This document shows positions 1-8,709 of a stretch of DNA of 64,000 nucleotides, one piece after another. The DNA lies in assembly GCF_011008565.1 (NCBI RefSeq), contig NZ_JAAIWK010000015.1, positions 25,896 to 89,895 on the forward strand, in the 5' to 3' direction. The notes under the pieces were generated by a model. The model had not been told where the DNA came from, did not search any database, and saw only the letters and a list, made by a program, of their open reading frames with translations. Made by a program: the position numbers and the translations under genes. The DNA comes from Heyndrickxia ginsengihumi. GTDB lineage: Bacteria; Bacillota; Bacilli; Bacillales; Bacillaceae_C. Positions within the stretch are counted from its first letter, which is position 1. The number at the start of each line of letters is the position of its first letter.

Positions 1-192
1 GTTTAATTGAAGTGGAAGGTGTGAAACTGCTGCGGGAAGAGCGGCTAGGTGCGGATCCGTAAGCGTATAACAAGCGTCTACAAGGAAAAGATTGGAATGC
101 ATGCAAAACCATATCCTTCATTAAAAGGGATGAAAAAGCTCGGGTACTATGTGGAAAATGTCAAATTTTTATTGACGAATATGTTTTTTTAA
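1..192 (+). pseudogene. 3' remnant of an unidentified gene, disrupted
   Basis: The window opens inside coding-like sequence. Frame 3 reads LIEVEGVKLLREERLGADP and then meets TAA at 60-62. A plausible continuation (HAKPYPSLKGMKKLGYYVEN and a short hydrophobic end) lies in frame 1 and stops with TAA at 190-192. The two pieces look like the end of one protein split by a stop and a frameshift, but I do not recognise the family and the 5' part is outside the window. The last ~20 codons overlap the promoter of the downstream riboswitch. Confidence 0.3.
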
Positions 193-201
193 ATGTATAA
201 T
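172..201 (+). promoter_or_regulatory. sigma-A promoter of the S-box leader
   Basis: TTGACG at 172-177 and a perfect TATAAT at 196-201 are separated by 18 bases. The expected start point falls about 30 bases before the first helix of the S-box at 241, as is usual for riboswitch leaders. Confidence 0.75.
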
Positions 202-240
202 TATTTCCAACGATTTCAAAATATTTTATTTTCTATACAT

Positions 241-403
241 TCTTATCATGAGAGGTGGAGGGAAAGGCCCTTTGAAGCCTCGGCAACAGGTTTCTAAACA
301 CTGTGCCAATTCCTGCAGACAATAGTCTGAAAGATAAGAAGATTTGATGGAGTATTCATAATCAACTCTTCTTATCTTTCATGTGATAAGAAGAGTTTTT
401 TGA
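241..403 (+). promoter_or_regulatory. S-box (SAM-I) riboswitch with terminator
   Basis: The hallmark core is present: AGAGGTGGAGGGA, then GCCCTTTGAAGCCTCGGCAA and a later GTGCCAATTCC-type segment. Helix P1 is TCTTATC (241-247) with GATAAGA (333-339). The terminator is a perfect 13-bp stem, 364-376 with 385-397, followed by a T run. GATAAGAAGA at 333-342 is complementary to TCTTCTTATC at 367-376, so the 3' strand of P1 can act as antiterminator. SAM-I riboswitches terminate transcription when SAM is bound (family knowledge). The first gene downstream is cysJ, 345 bases after the terminator. Confidence 0.95.
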
Positions 404-748
404 TGTTTACAAGCATTTGGGCTATTCGCACTAAAGTTTAAAACTGAATTCTTGACGATTGGACAAGAAAAAGTCAAAAACAAGATACATATGCAATTTG
501 CATTATGGTGTTAGAAGAGAGCAATAGCTGTTTAAAAATGAGAAAATACAGATTTTATCAATAATAATAAACAGGTAAATTTCTTGTTTAATATGAGATT
601 CAAAGTTTCATTGCGAAATATCCAAGTATGCATCTCTGCTTATTTGGATTTACTTAAGGAGGTGCATGTATATTAGGTAAGGTCTTTTTGATCTGAACAA
701 CATCTATAAGCAATGATCATAACAGAGATTCTAGTGAGGTGAGGAACT
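404..748 (+). other. long leader between S-box and cysJ, no gene seen
   Basis: No open frame with a ribosome binding site is visible in these 345 bases. A TTGACG at about 452 lacks a good partner -10 box. The stretch is unusually long for an S-box-to-gene spacer, so either the transcript has a long untranslated region or cysJ has a second promoter here that I cannot pin down. Confidence 0.4.
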
Positions 749-2572
749 TTGCATTTAACTGTAAAAAATAGTCCTTTTAGTGAAGAACAAGTCGAAAACT
801 TGAATCGCTTACTATTAACATTAACAGATAAACAAAAAATTTGGCTGAGTGGATATTTGGCATATCCATTGACTGCGGATTCTTCAAATGAGAAGAGCAC
901 AGCACCGAATGCTTCATCCTCTCTGCAAACTGCAGTGAGAGAAGTGACAGTTCTCTTTGGATCCGAAACTGGCAATGCGCAATCACTTACGGAAACGATT
1001 GTTCAAAAGTTAGAAGAGAATCAATTCAAGGTTACTTCTTCTTCACTTGATGATTTTAAACAGAAAGATTTGAAAAAAGTCCAAGACTTGCTCATTGTGA
1101 CAAGCACACATGGAGAAGGAGATCCTCCAGATAATGCTTTATCATTTTTTGAATTTTTGCATAGCAGAAAAGCGCCGAAATTAGAGGACGTCCGTTTTTC
1201 CGTGCTTGCGTTAGGTGATCAATCGTACGAGTTTTTCTGTAAAACCGGGCGCGACATTGATAAACGTCTAGAAGAGCTAGGCGGTACTCGCTTCTATCCG
1301 CGTGTTGACTGTGATGTGGATTTTGAAGAACCGGCTGCTGAGTGGATTGAAGGGGTTCTAGGTAAATTAAAGGAAGCAAGAGAGTCACAAGTTTCGGCTG
1401 TTACAGTTTCTATAGCAAATCAGCTGTCGACAAGTGAAAAATCTACTTATTCAAAATCAAATCCTTTTCAAGCAGAAATATTGGAGAATATTAATTTAAA
1501 CTGGCGCGGATCAAATAAGGAAACTCGCCACCTTGAATTGTCATTAGAAGGAGCAGGATTTACATTTGAACCTGGAGACAGTCTAGGTATTCTCCCAGAA
1601 AATGACCCGCAATTAGTTGATCAGCTTATCAAACAGCTAAAATGGAATGCTGAAGAGGAAGTTCCTATTAATAAGCAAGGAGAATCACGCTCACTACGTG
1701 AAGCATTGTTATCCCATTTTGAAATTTCAAAATTAACAAAGCCGTTGCTTAAACAGGCAGGAGAGATTTTCGGGAATAGCGAACTAATAAAAATGTTAGA
1801 GCCAGAGAGAGAAGAGACGTTAAAATCCTATTTAGTTGGCAGAGACTTGCTTGATTTAGTAAGAGATTTTCCACCGCGGGAAATTCCAGCAATTGAATTT
1901 GTAAGGATTCTCCGCAAAATGCCTGTTCGCCTCTATTCTATTGCAAGCAGTTATAAGGCAAATCCTGATGAGGTACATCTTACGATTGGTTCAGTTCGTT
2001 ATAGTGCACATGGCAGAACACGCAGGGGAGTTTGCTCTGGACAAATTGCAGAACGAGTGAATCTAGGTGATCGTTTGTCCGTTTATATCCACCGAAACCC
2101 GAACTTTAAACTTCCTACTGACAAAGATGCTCCGATCATTATGATTGGACCTGGTACAGGAGTGGCCCCTTTTCGTTCCTTTTTAGAAGAAAGAGAATCA
2201 GAAGGAATTACCGGAAATTCGTGGCTATTTTTTGGCGATCAGCACTTTTCTACAGATTTCCTATATCAGCTTGACTGGCAAAGATGGCTGAAAACAGGGG
2301 TATTGTCGAAAATGGATGTTGCCTTTTCTCGTGATACAGCTAAAAAGGTGTACGTCCAGCATCGAATGCTTGAGAAAAGCAAGGACTTTTATTCATGGCT
2401 TGAAAATGGAGCACATGTATATGTATGCGGTGATGAGAAAAACATGGCTCATGATGTTCATCAAACACTGATCCAAATTCTTGAAAAAGAAGGAAGCATG
2501 AGCCGTGAGAACGCAGAAGAATATTTAACGCAAATGCGCAAGCAAAAGCGTTATCAACGCGATGTTTATTAA
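749..2572 (+). CDS. cysJ: Sulfite reductase [NADPH] flavoprotein alpha-component
   Basis: CysJ is the flavoprotein subunit of assimilatory sulfite reductase. It passes electrons from NADPH through FAD and FMN to CysI, which reduces sulfite to sulfide in the cytoplasm. The 607-residue protein has an N-terminal flavodoxin domain (GSETGNA at about 71-77), an FAD-binding region with RLYSIAS near 394, the NADPH-binding [12 protein letters not shown] near 468, YVCGD near 559, and the typical C-terminal YQRDVY. The start is a TTG at 749 behind GTGAGGTGAGG; its N-terminus (NSPF..., QKIWLSGYL) matches Bacillus CysJ in style. The gene ends 31 bases before the chosen cysI start, so the two form an operon. 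The upstream S-box suggests repression when SAM is plentiful. Confidence 0.96.
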   Translation: MHLTVKNSPFSEEQVENLNRLLLTLTDKQKIWLSGYLAYPLTADSSNEKSTAPNASSSLQTAVREVTVLFGSETGNAQSLTETIVQKLEENQFKVTSSSLDDFKQKDLKKVQDLLIVTSTHGEGDPPDNALSFFEFLHSRKAPKLEDVRFSVLALGDQSYEFFCKTGRDIDKRLEELGGTRFYPRVDCDVDFEEPAAEWIEGVLGKLKEARESQVSAVTVSIANQLSTSEKSTYSKSNPFQAEILENINLNWRGSNKETRHLELSLEGAGFTFEPGDSLGILPENDPQLVDQLIKQLKWNAEEEVPINKQGESRSLREALLSHFEISKLTKPLLKQAGEIFGNSELIKMLEPEREETLKSYLVGRDLLDLVRDFPPREIPAIEFVRILRKMPVRLYSIASSYKANPDEVHLTIGSVRYSAHGRTRRGVCSGQIAERVNLGDRLSVYIHRNPNFKLPTDKDAPIIMIGPGTGVAPFRSFLEERESEGITGNSWLFFGDQHFSTDFLYQLDWQRWLKTGVLSKMDVAFSRDTAKKVYVQHRMLEKSKDFYSWLENGAHVYVCGDEKNMAHDVHQTLIQILEKEGSMSRENAEEYLTQMRKQKRYQRDVY

Positions 2573-2603
2573 TGAAAACGCGGAGATGGAAAGGAGAAGG
2601 AAT

Positions 2604-4340
2604 ATGGACGACAGACATATTTCTGTTCAGAAAGGAAAGCTTGATGAACTTGAACAGATTAAAGAAGACAGCCATTTTTTAAGGGGTACAATTGCAGAGG
2701 GATTGCAGGATCCTCTTACTGGAGCCATTTCCGATAATGATAATAAATTGTTAAAATTTCACGGAAGCTACCAGCAGGATGACCGCGATATTCGTAATGA
2801 GCGTCGCCGCAAGAAATTGGAGCCAGCTTATCAATTTATGGTTCGTGTCCGTCTTCCGGGAGGTGTAGCTACACCAAAACAATGGCTTGTGATGGATGAT
2901 CTTGCACATAAGTATGGAAACGGAACATTGAAATTGACAACACGGCAAACTTTTCAAATGCATGGGATTTTAAAGTGGAATTTGAAAAAGGCTATCTATG
3001 AAATGAATGAAGCGCTGATGACTACATTGGCAGCATGCGGTGATGTCAATAGGAACGTAATGTGTAATCCTAATCCGTATCAATCCGATGTTCATGCAGA
3101 GGTTTATGAGTGGGCAAAAAAGATAAGTGATCATTTACTACCAAATACATCCGCTTATCATGAAATTTGGTTAGAAGATGAGAAAATTATTGACAGTCGA
3201 AAAGTAGAAGACTCAGAACCAATCTATGGATCTACATACCTACCAAGAAAATTTAAAATCGGTATTGCGGTTCCACCTTCAAACGATGTCGATATTTTCT
3301 CTCAAGATTTAGGTTTTATCGCGATTTTGGAACAAGGTAAGCTAGCAGGATTTAATGTTGCTGTTGGCGGCGGCATGGGGATGACGCATGGTGATCCGAA
3401 GACATATCCGCAAGTTTCCCGCGTCATTGGATTCTGCCCAGTTGATAAAGTAATTGAAGTAGCTGAAAAGGTTGTAACGATTCAACGGGACTACGGTAAT
3501 CGTGTGAATCGGAAGAATGCTCGTTTTAAATATACAATTGATGCAAGAGGACTTGATTGGATAAAACAAGAGCTAAATGATAGATTGGGATGGGACCTTC
3601 AGGAAGCACGTTCTTATCATTTTGATCATAATGGCGATCGTTATGGCTGGGTAAAAGGTGATGGAAAATGGCATCTCACCTTATTCATTCAAAATGGGCG
3701 AATTAAAGACTTTGAAGACTATCCGCTGATGACAGGCCTGAAGGAAATTGCTAAAGTCCATACTGGTGAGTTTCGTCTCACAGGGAACCAAAATGTCATC
3801 ATTTCAAATGTAACAGATGATATGAAAGAGACAATAGATCAATTAGTTCAAAAGTATAAGTTGACCGACGGAAAGCATTACTCTGCTTTACGTAGAAATT
3901 CAATGGCTTGTGTAGCATTTCCTACTTGTGGGCTAGCGATGGCTGAATCAGAGCGATATCTCCCAACACTTGTAGGGAAAATTGAGAGTATTCTAGATGA
4001 ATTTGGATTACATGAAGAAGAGATTGTTATTCGTATGTCTGGCTGTCCAAATGGCTGCTCACGTCCAGCTTTAGCAGAGATCGCCTTTATAGGGAAAGCT
4101 CTTGGTAAATATAATATGTATTTGGGTGGTGGCTTTACAGGCAATCGTTTAAGTCGTCTGTATCGAGAAAACATTGGCGAAGCTGAAATTTTAAATACAC
4201 TGCGTCCGATTCTTCTTCATTATGCTAAGGAGAGAAAAGAAGGCGAACATTTCGGTGACTTTGTTATTCGGGCTGGCTACGTTGAAGAAGTTCATTCTGG
4301 ACTGGATTTTCATCAGCAACCTAAAGCAGTCAAAAGCTAA
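2604..4340 (+). CDS. cysI: Sulfite reductase hemoprotein beta-component
   Basis: CysI carries siroheme and a [4Fe-4S] cluster and performs the six-electron reduction of sulfite to sulfide with CysJ. The four cluster cysteines are visible at about 436 and 442 (ACVAFPTCG) and 481 and 485 ([10 protein letters not shown]). The N-terminal half has the ferredoxin-like [10 protein letters not shown] and [13 protein letters not shown] motifs of the family. I chose ATG 2604 (578 aa) because AAGGAGAAGG sits just before it. An in-frame ATG at 2562 would overlap the end of cysJ and lacks its own binding site. A strong terminator follows at 4430-4472. Confidence 0.96.
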   Translation: MDDRHISVQKGKLDELEQIKEDSHFLRGTIAEGLQDPLTGAISDNDNKLLKFHGSYQQDDRDIRNERRRKKLEPAYQFMVRVRLPGGVATPKQWLVMDDLAHKYGNGTLKLTTRQTFQMHGILKWNLKKAIYEMNEALMTTLAACGDVNRNVMCNPNPYQSDVHAEVYEWAKKISDHLLPNTSAYHEIWLEDEKIIDSRKVEDSEPIYGSTYLPRKFKIGIAVPPSNDVDIFSQDLGFIAILEQGKLAGFNVAVGGGMGMTHGDPKTYPQVSRVIGFCPVDKVIEVAEKVVTIQRDYGNRVNRKNARFKYTIDARGLDWIKQELNDRLGWDLQEARSYHFDHNGDRYGWVKGDGKWHLTLFIQNGRIKDFEDYPLMTGLKEIAKVHTGEFRLTGNQNVIISNVTDDMKETIDQLVQKYKLTDGKHYSALRRNSMACVAFPTCGLAMAESERYLPTLVGKIESILDEFGLHEEEIVIRMSGCPNGCSRPALAEIAFIGKALGKYNMYLGGGFTGNRLSRLYRENIGEAEILNTLRPILLHYAKERKEGEHFGDFVIRAGYVEEVHSGLDFHQQPKAVKS

Positions 4341-4429
4341 AATTGATTCACAATATGTACACTTAATTTAAGCATAAGTGATGTATCACACATGTATTGT
4401 TTCATCAATAAATTTTTGGAGCATGATAA

Positions 4430-4472
4430 AAACGCTAAAAAGCCGTTCCATGAGTTCAGCTTTTTAGCGTTT
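4430..4472 (+). terminator. Rho-independent terminator of cysJI
   Basis: A perfect 14-bp stem (4430-4443 with 4459-4472) with a 15-base loop; the 3' arm ends in TTT and is followed by a T-rich stretch. Confidence 0.85.
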
Positions 4473-4561
4473 ATTTATTTTTCTATCTTACCTATTTTTT
4501 CGCCAACATAGGTAAAATGTGACGTTGGTTCGTTTGAAATTGAATATTAATTTCTGCTCTA

Positions 4562-4645
4562 GAGGTTCCCCTTTCCGCGGGCGGGTCCGAAAGCATCTCC
4601 TCTTGGGGCTTCTTTTTGTACGTTTTTCCCGCAGTAGTCTCACCG
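4562..4645 (-). repeat. degenerate core copy of the dispersed GCCCGCGG repeat
   Basis: CTTTCCGCGGGCGGGTCCG, a CTCCTCTTGGGGCTTC-like centre and TTTTCCCGCAGTAGTCTCA follow the order of the core module seen at 44130-44230, in reverse orientation and with many changes. It lies between the cysJI terminator and the end of the convergent MgtC-type gene. The rest of 4341-4666 holds only the terminator. Confidence 0.55.
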
Positions 4646-4666
4646 CTAACGATCTAGGCTATGTGA

Positions 4667-5341
4667 TTATTCAATTTTTATCGCTTTTATATGGGGAATT
4701 GAATGTAAACTTGAATACAGCTGAGTTGCCTGCCATTCTGTTTTGATCTTTCCCTTTATTTTGTATGTAAAGATTTGATGATCATCTATGAGATTCTCTT
4801 TAAAATCATAAAGAGAGATTTCAACATGATTCGCTTTAAGCGCTGCAAAAATCGCTTCAATTGTATCGTTGCGGTCTAGTTCTAACTCAATCGTAACCGG
4901 ATGTTGCAATTTACTCTTGAAAATTCTACTAAGGATCTCTAATCCGATAAGAACTAAAATTGCAGCACAAGTTCCAATAATATACATTCCTGCACCAACA
5001 CATAGTCCAATTCCAGAGGTAGCCCATATACCTGCGGCAGTTGTCAATCCTTTTACAAATTGTTTATTAATAATAATAGTACCCGCCCCTAAAAAACCAA
5101 TTCCACTAACGACTTGGGCGGCAACCCTACTTGGATCTAAGACAATATTATGTTTTTGAATAATGTCGGAAAATCCATATTTAGAAACTAACATAATTAA
5201 AGCACTACCAACTGCAACTAAAAAGTGAGTTCTTAAACCAGCTTCCTTAGAGCGGAACTCTCGCTCTAATCCTATGCCCGCCCCTAACAAGCCTGCTACA
5301 GCTAATCTAATTATTAAATCGATTGTCATATGTGTAAACAT
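4667..5341 (-). CDS. MgtC/SapB family membrane protein
   Basis: This 224-residue protein belongs to the MgtC/SapB (YhiD) family: a hydrophobic N-terminal half with about four to five membrane segments, the family motif around LGAGIGLEREFRSKEAGLRTH and VGSALIMLVSKYG, and a soluble C-terminal domain of about 80 residues with an ACT-like beta/alpha pattern. MgtC relatives act in magnesium-limited growth and, in Salmonella, on the F1Fo ATPase; the role here is not known. I chose ATG 5341 (MFTHMTIDL) because AAAGGAGACA lies 5-10 bases before it; a longer reading from 5365 would place the start inside that region. I saw no M-box upstream. The gene is single and converges on cysI. Confidence 0.85.
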   Translation of the reverse strand: MFTHMTIDLIIRLAVAGLLGAGIGLEREFRSKEAGLRTHFLVAVGSALIMLVSKYGFSDIIQKHNIVLDPSRVAAQVVSGIGFLGAGTIIINKQFVKGLTTAAGIWATSGIGLCVGAGMYIIGTCAAILVLIGLEILSRIFKSKLQHPVTIELELDRNDTIEAIFAALKANHVEISLYDFKENLIDDHQIFTYKIKGKIKTEWQATQLYSSLHSIPHIKAIKIE

Positions 5342-5720
5342 CACTGTCTCCTTTCTAAAAAACATGTTACTATTGATTAAAAATCTAGCTTTCTTTCAAC
5401 TCTTAAAAGTAATTTTCGATTGTTTTACGAAAAATCCTTTTTTTATTGGTTTTAAACATTTACTATTGTTAAGTAATGTGCGCTTGGTTTATTCATGTGA
5501 AGCAATATTTTACAAGAGTGAATTTTCCAGGCTTTTTTTACTAGTCTTAAAAGGAAAGCCTTTAATCTAATAAGTTTTTAAGGAACAGTTATAATTGTTT
5601 TATAATTGAATAGACATAAAGAAATATTAATAAGAAACTTCATAAAATCGGATTAACCCCCGAATTTTGGACAATATCTCTCTTAATCTAGCTTATTCTT
5701 AAAATTACGTTGTTTTTCAT

Positions 5721-5845
5721 TTCCTTTTGTCCTTTTGGGAGTCTAGCCATTTCTTCCATTCCACCAAGGGTAAAGGCTTCGCCCGACTATCGTCGCCCTT
5801 GATTCCATTCCAGAAATAGCTTTTTTTATTTCGGGACAAAAGGAA
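5721..5845 (-). other. structured non-coding segment inside the IS
   Basis: TTCCTTTTGTCC (5721-5732) is exactly complementary to GGACAAAAGGAA (5834-5845). Inside it CAAGGG (5765-5770) pairs with CCCTTG (5796-5801), and within that lie two small hairpins, GGC-TTC-GCC and CGAC-TATC-GTCG. The whole could fold into a branched structure just after the transposase stop codon. Function is unknown. Confidence 0.4.
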
Positions 5846-5865
5846 GAAAAATGGAAAGGGGAGGG

Positions 5866-6744
5866 TTAAACCCGAACCTCTTTGACTTGCGCCTTTTCCC
5901 GCATGTGTTTTTCATAAAATTCCTTTGGTGACAAGTCTAGAATACTAGAATGCATGCGTCTTTCGTTATAATAAACCATAAATTCAGTGACAACCTCATA
6001 AGCCTGTGCATACGTTTCAAATTGCCATCTCGATAAGCAATCATCCTCAAAAATTCTATGAAATGATTCTATATGGGCATTCATATTCGGTGTTTTTGGT
6101 GGAATTCTTTCGTGTTCAATTTTATAATTTTCACAAAACTCCTCGAAAGTATGGGAAATAAACTGTGGTCCATTGTCTGTTCGAATCACAGGTTTTTCCA
6201 GCTTATCGAATTGTTGGCGTTTAAACAAAGCTCGCTGCAACGCTTGTTTCACGTCACCTCCAGTGCAACTCAAGCCAACATGATAGTCCACAATACTTCG
6301 ATCATAGACATCGATTATGGACATGACAAAGAAGAATCGGTCTTCACCCTCGATAAACCCATACTTTATGTCTGCCTCCCATAATTGATTTGAACCTTTT
6401 ATGATGCGGTTTCGTGCTAGTTTTCTAGGGTATGAGACTTTCTTTTGGCGTTGTGGGCGTAAAATGCCTAATTCCTTGCATAATCGGTAAACTTTTTTCT
6501 TGTTAATTTTAAGGTTATATTTTCGTCGAAGGACCTTAGTAAGCTTGCGATAGCCATAGTTGTAGCCATCGCCTGCAATCTCTTCAAGTAGAAATTCTTT
6601 GATCTGTTCGTCTGATACTTTTTGACCGTCCTCTTTGAAGGAATAACCTGGTGCTGGACGCCCCTCACTTACTTTTTTCTCTTCCACACGGTAGTTTTTT
6701 TGATAATAATAGGTGGAATGAGGAATACCAATGATTCTTAGCAC
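5866..6744 (-). CDS. IS3-family transposase OrfB (DDE integrase domain)
   Basis: OrfB is the catalytic part of an IS3-type transposase. An HTH_21-like region (GYNYGYRKLTKVLRRKYNL) precedes an rve integrase core with the catalytic triad in WEADIKYG, IRTDNGPQF and AHIESFHRIF, so the active site looks intact. ATG 6744 begins the first methionine, but the frame runs open upstream to about 6822, where an A-AAA-AAG slippery heptamer would join it to orfA by -1 frameshifting, as in other IS3 elements. Because orfA has an internal stop, a full OrfAB fusion is unlikely to be made at normal levels. Confidence 0.88.
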   Translation of the reverse strand: MLRIIGIPHSTYYYQKNYRVEEKKVSEGRPAPGYSFKEDGQKVSDEQIKEFLLEEIAGDGYNYGYRKLTKVLRRKYNLKINKKKVYRLCKELGILRPQRQKKVSYPRKLARNRIIKGSNQLWEADIKYGFIEGEDRFFFVMSIIDVYDRSIVDYHVGLSCTGGDVKQALQRALFKRQQFDKLEKPVIRTDNGPQFISHTFEEFCENYKIEHERIPPKTPNMNAHIESFHRIFEDDCLSRWQFETYAQAYEVVTEFMVYYNERRMHSSILDLSPKEFYEKHMREKAQVKEVRV

Positions 6745-6782
6745 CTTTGATATGGAGTAGCCTTTTTGAATCCATTTGTCAG

Positions 6783-7094
6783 CTACTTCAAGTTTTTCAG
6801 CAAGTGAGGGTTTTTCTTTTTTATAAGGTCTCGTAATATTGCAATTTCAAGGTCTTTTTCGCCTAATAATGTTTTTAGTTTCTCGTTTTCTTTTGATAAT
6901 TCTTTTGCATCAAGATCTGGTAAAACAGCAACATCTACATCACCCTAATGGCCATTTTTGTATTCGGTACACCAACGACTTACCATGTTTGCATTTAGAT
7001 TATATCGACGAGCCACTAAAGTCTTATTGCCTGTCTCTGTAGCTTCTTTGATCACTTGAAGTTTAAACTCTTTTGAATGTTTTGTTCTTGGCAT
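6783..7094 (-). pseudogene. IS3-family transposase OrfA with in-frame TAG
   Basis: From ATG 7094 the reading is MPRTKHSKEFKLQVIKEATE... with a helix-turn-helix (NKTLVARRYNLNANMVSRW), then a TAG at 6945-6947 after EYKNGH. The same frame continues in good sense (VLPDLDAKELSKENEKLKTL, a leucine-zipper-like coil) to its natural stop at 6783-6785. GTCGACC-type sequence and AAGGAGGTCGAC lie just upstream of the start. A single base change explains the damage, so the element may have been active recently. Confidence 0.8.
6816..6822 (-). promoter_or_regulatory. A_AAA_AAG programmed -1 frameshift site
   Basis: On the minus strand the heptamer AAAAAAG sits in orfA phase as A AAA AAG. Slipping back one base enters the orfB frame (KKEKPSLAEKLEVADKW). 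This is the classic IS3-family recoding signal. Confidence 0.75.
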
Positions 7095-7233
7095 GATGTC
7101 GACCTCCTTGGTACTTAAGCAGTATAAAACATATCACTCTTATTGTCCAAGTTCATTTTGGGGCTTATGAGAAATAACATAATGCTAATGAGTAACATCC
7201 TAATTAGTTCATTATATTTATAAGGAGTAGGTT

Positions 7234-7872
7234 ATGAAGTATAGAGGAAGGGTATATTTATTACTTTTATCAGTTACGGCATCAGTGATAGAAATAATAT
7301 TACGCTTAGATAACGATAGCTTAGATTATATTTTTGATTTAGCTTTCACAGCTATTGCATGGTACGTAGGTGGACTTTATGATCGCTTAAAATTTTTTTC
7401 TGAAAAAGATTTTTTAACATCATTGTACAACAGAAGATTTGTAGATAACTTTGTGCCTAAAATCCTTAAAAAAGCAAGTTCGAAAACGAAAAAAGTATCA
7501 CTATTAGTAATAGATGTGAATCATTTTAAAAAATTAAACGATACATTTGGACATTATAAAGGGGACATGGCTTTAAAAAAAATTGCAGAATGTCTTAAAA
7601 AGAATATTAGAAGTTCCGATATTGTTGCTAGGTGGGGCGGAGATGAGTTCCTTATTATTGCTCCTGATATGGATAAAATAAGTGCAGAGGCTTTTAGTAA
7701 AGAAATAGAACGAACGTTTTTTAATGAAATGGGAGAAGAGTTCAAAAACATAATTGATTTATCAATTGGACAGGCTACTTTTCCTGATGATGCACAGACG
7801 TTTGATGAATTGCTCTCGCTTGCTGATAATAATATGTATACTGTTAAATATAGGAAGAGATTAAAGCTTTAA
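7234..7872 (+). CDS. Membrane-anchored GGDEF diguanylate cyclase
   Basis: GGDEF proteins make cyclic di-GMP from two GTP. This 212-residue protein has two N-terminal membrane segments (about 6-24 and 30-47) and one GGDEF domain from about 55. Key residues are in place: D94 in LVIDVNHFKKLND for metal binding, GGDEF at 135-139, and an inhibitory-site RxxD (RSSD, 126-129) exactly five residues before it, so product inhibition is predicted. There is no separate sensor domain, only the short membrane part. AAGGAG precedes ATG 7234. It stands alone just outside the IS, with a terminator at 8048. Confidence 0.9.
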   Translation: MKYRGRVYLLLLSVTASVIEIILRLDNDSLDYIFDLAFTAIAWYVGGLYDRLKFFSEKDFLTSLYNRRFVDNFVPKILKKASSKTKKVSLLVIDVNHFKKLNDTFGHYKGDMALKKIAECLKKNIRSSDIVARWGGDEFLIIAPDMDKISAEAFSKEIERTFFNEMGEEFKNIIDLSIGQATFPDDAQTFDELLSLADNNMYTVKYRKRLKL

Positions 7873-8193
7873 GCGCTCCTTTAGTATATAGTTCGTGTTT
7901 TTTTAAGTATAATCAATGATAGAGATTAAAAGAAATTTTATTTTTTAGTCAATGATGTTTAACAATTTTAAATGCGGGTATTACAGTTAATGTGCTTACT
8001 TTACATATACCTCTAATCAGGGAGGTACTTCTTTAATAATGTTTTAACCCTATCTTATCGATAGGGGGTTTTTTATTATTGCAACGATATATTTTAAATG
8101 CATGTTATGCAAAGTAAAACTTTATATGTATGAAAGTGATGAACAGATGATTCTTTCAGACCGCTTTATTAGGAAAAACATGATGAAGTTTAA
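7873..8193. other. intergenic region after the GGDEF gene
   Basis: Apart from a small hairpin (TACCTC 8008-8013 with GAGGTA 8022-8027) and the terminator at 8048, I see no gene or repeat in this stretch. Confidence 0.5.
8048..8074 (+). terminator. Rho-independent terminator
   Basis: CCCTATC (8048-8054) pairs with GATAGGG (8060-8066) and is followed by GGTTTTTT. It is about 175 bases after the GGDEF gene. Confidence 0.7.
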
Positions 8194-8250
8194 TTGACAG
8201 CGAATAAAACATAACATATATTAAAAATAACACTTATGGGTGTTATTTTT
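8194..8250 (+). promoter_or_regulatory. promoter with palindromic operator for the SRPBCC-ArsR operon
   Basis: TTGACA (8194-8199) and TATATT (8217-8222) are 17 bases apart. Directly after the -10 box comes a perfect 11-bp inverted repeat, AAAAATAACAC (8223-8233) and GTGTTATTTTT (8240-8250), covering the expected start point. The second gene of the operon encodes an ArsR-type repressor, so autoregulation at this site is a natural inference. The same repeat could also form an RNA hairpin. Confidence 0.75.
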
Positions 8251-8271
8251 GTGTGAAAAGGAGTAAAAACT

Positions 8272-8709
8272 ATGGAAACCAATAATCAAGGAAACTTACA
8301 GGAGATTAAACAAACAGTTATTGTTGATGTGCCAATTCAAAAAGTTTGGGAGACAGTATCGACTCCGGAAGGGATTGCATCTTGGTTTATGCCAAATGAT
8401 TTTCAACCTATCGTTGGACATGAGTTCCACATACAATCACCATTTGGCCCGTCGCCATGTAAAGTAACAGAGATACAGGCCCCTAATCGTCTATCTTTTT
8501 TATGGGATACTGAAGGCTGGATTATTTCTTTCATTTTGAATGAGCTCGATGAGCATAGGACGGAATTTACGCTTATTCATGGTGGATGGAAAGAGCCTGA
8601 TGTCATTGTACCGAAAGCAAATAAGAAAAGCTCAAATATTTATGACACAATGCAACAAGGCTGGATTAAGATTGTTAGTGAGCGTTTTAAAAAGGTTGTT
8701 GAGGGATAA
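8272..8709 (+). CDS. SRPBCC (AHSA1-like) domain protein
   Basis: A 145-residue START/SRPBCC fold protein of the AHSA1 type: [22 protein letters not shown] at the N-terminus, a central beta region with [26 protein letters not shown], and a long C-terminal helix ([18 protein letters not shown]). Such domains bind hydrophobic ligands; the ligand is not known. AAAAGGAG lies before ATG 8272. Its stop codon overlaps the start of the next gene (TAATG), so translation is coupled. Pairs of a SRPBCC gene and an ArsR regulator are common in bacilli. Confidence 0.88.
   Translation: METNNQGNLQEIKQTVIVDVPIQKVWETVSTPEGIASWFMPNDFQPIVGHEFHIQSPFGPSPCKVTEIQAPNRLSFLWDTEGWIISFILNELDEHRTEFTLIHGGWKEPDVIVPKANKKSSNIYDTMQQGWIKIVSERFKKVVEG

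Larger units (their letters stand above)
5654..7167 (-). mobile_element. IS3-family insertion sequence, orfA interrupted
   Basis: Imperfect inverted ends bracket two overlapping transposase frames: TTAACCCCC...TTTTGGACAATA near 5653-5677 and, reverse complemented, TAAGCCCC...CTTGGACAATA near 7143-7167. The element is about 1.5 kb. The outer limits are uncertain by several bases and I could not identify a clear target duplication. Between orfB and the left end lies about 200 bases of non-coding, hairpin-rich sequence (5721-5845). The flanks at 5342-5653 and 7168-7233 contain no recognisable gene. Confidence 0.85.

Noticed and set aside
2562..2603. Longer N-terminus for cysI
   Set aside because: The extension overlaps cysJ and includes the strong AAGGAGAAGG site that serves ATG 2604.
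4519..4746. A 75-codon plus-strand frame over the end of the MgtC-type gene
   Set aside because: It covers a decayed repeat core and runs antisense into the real gene; no binding site.
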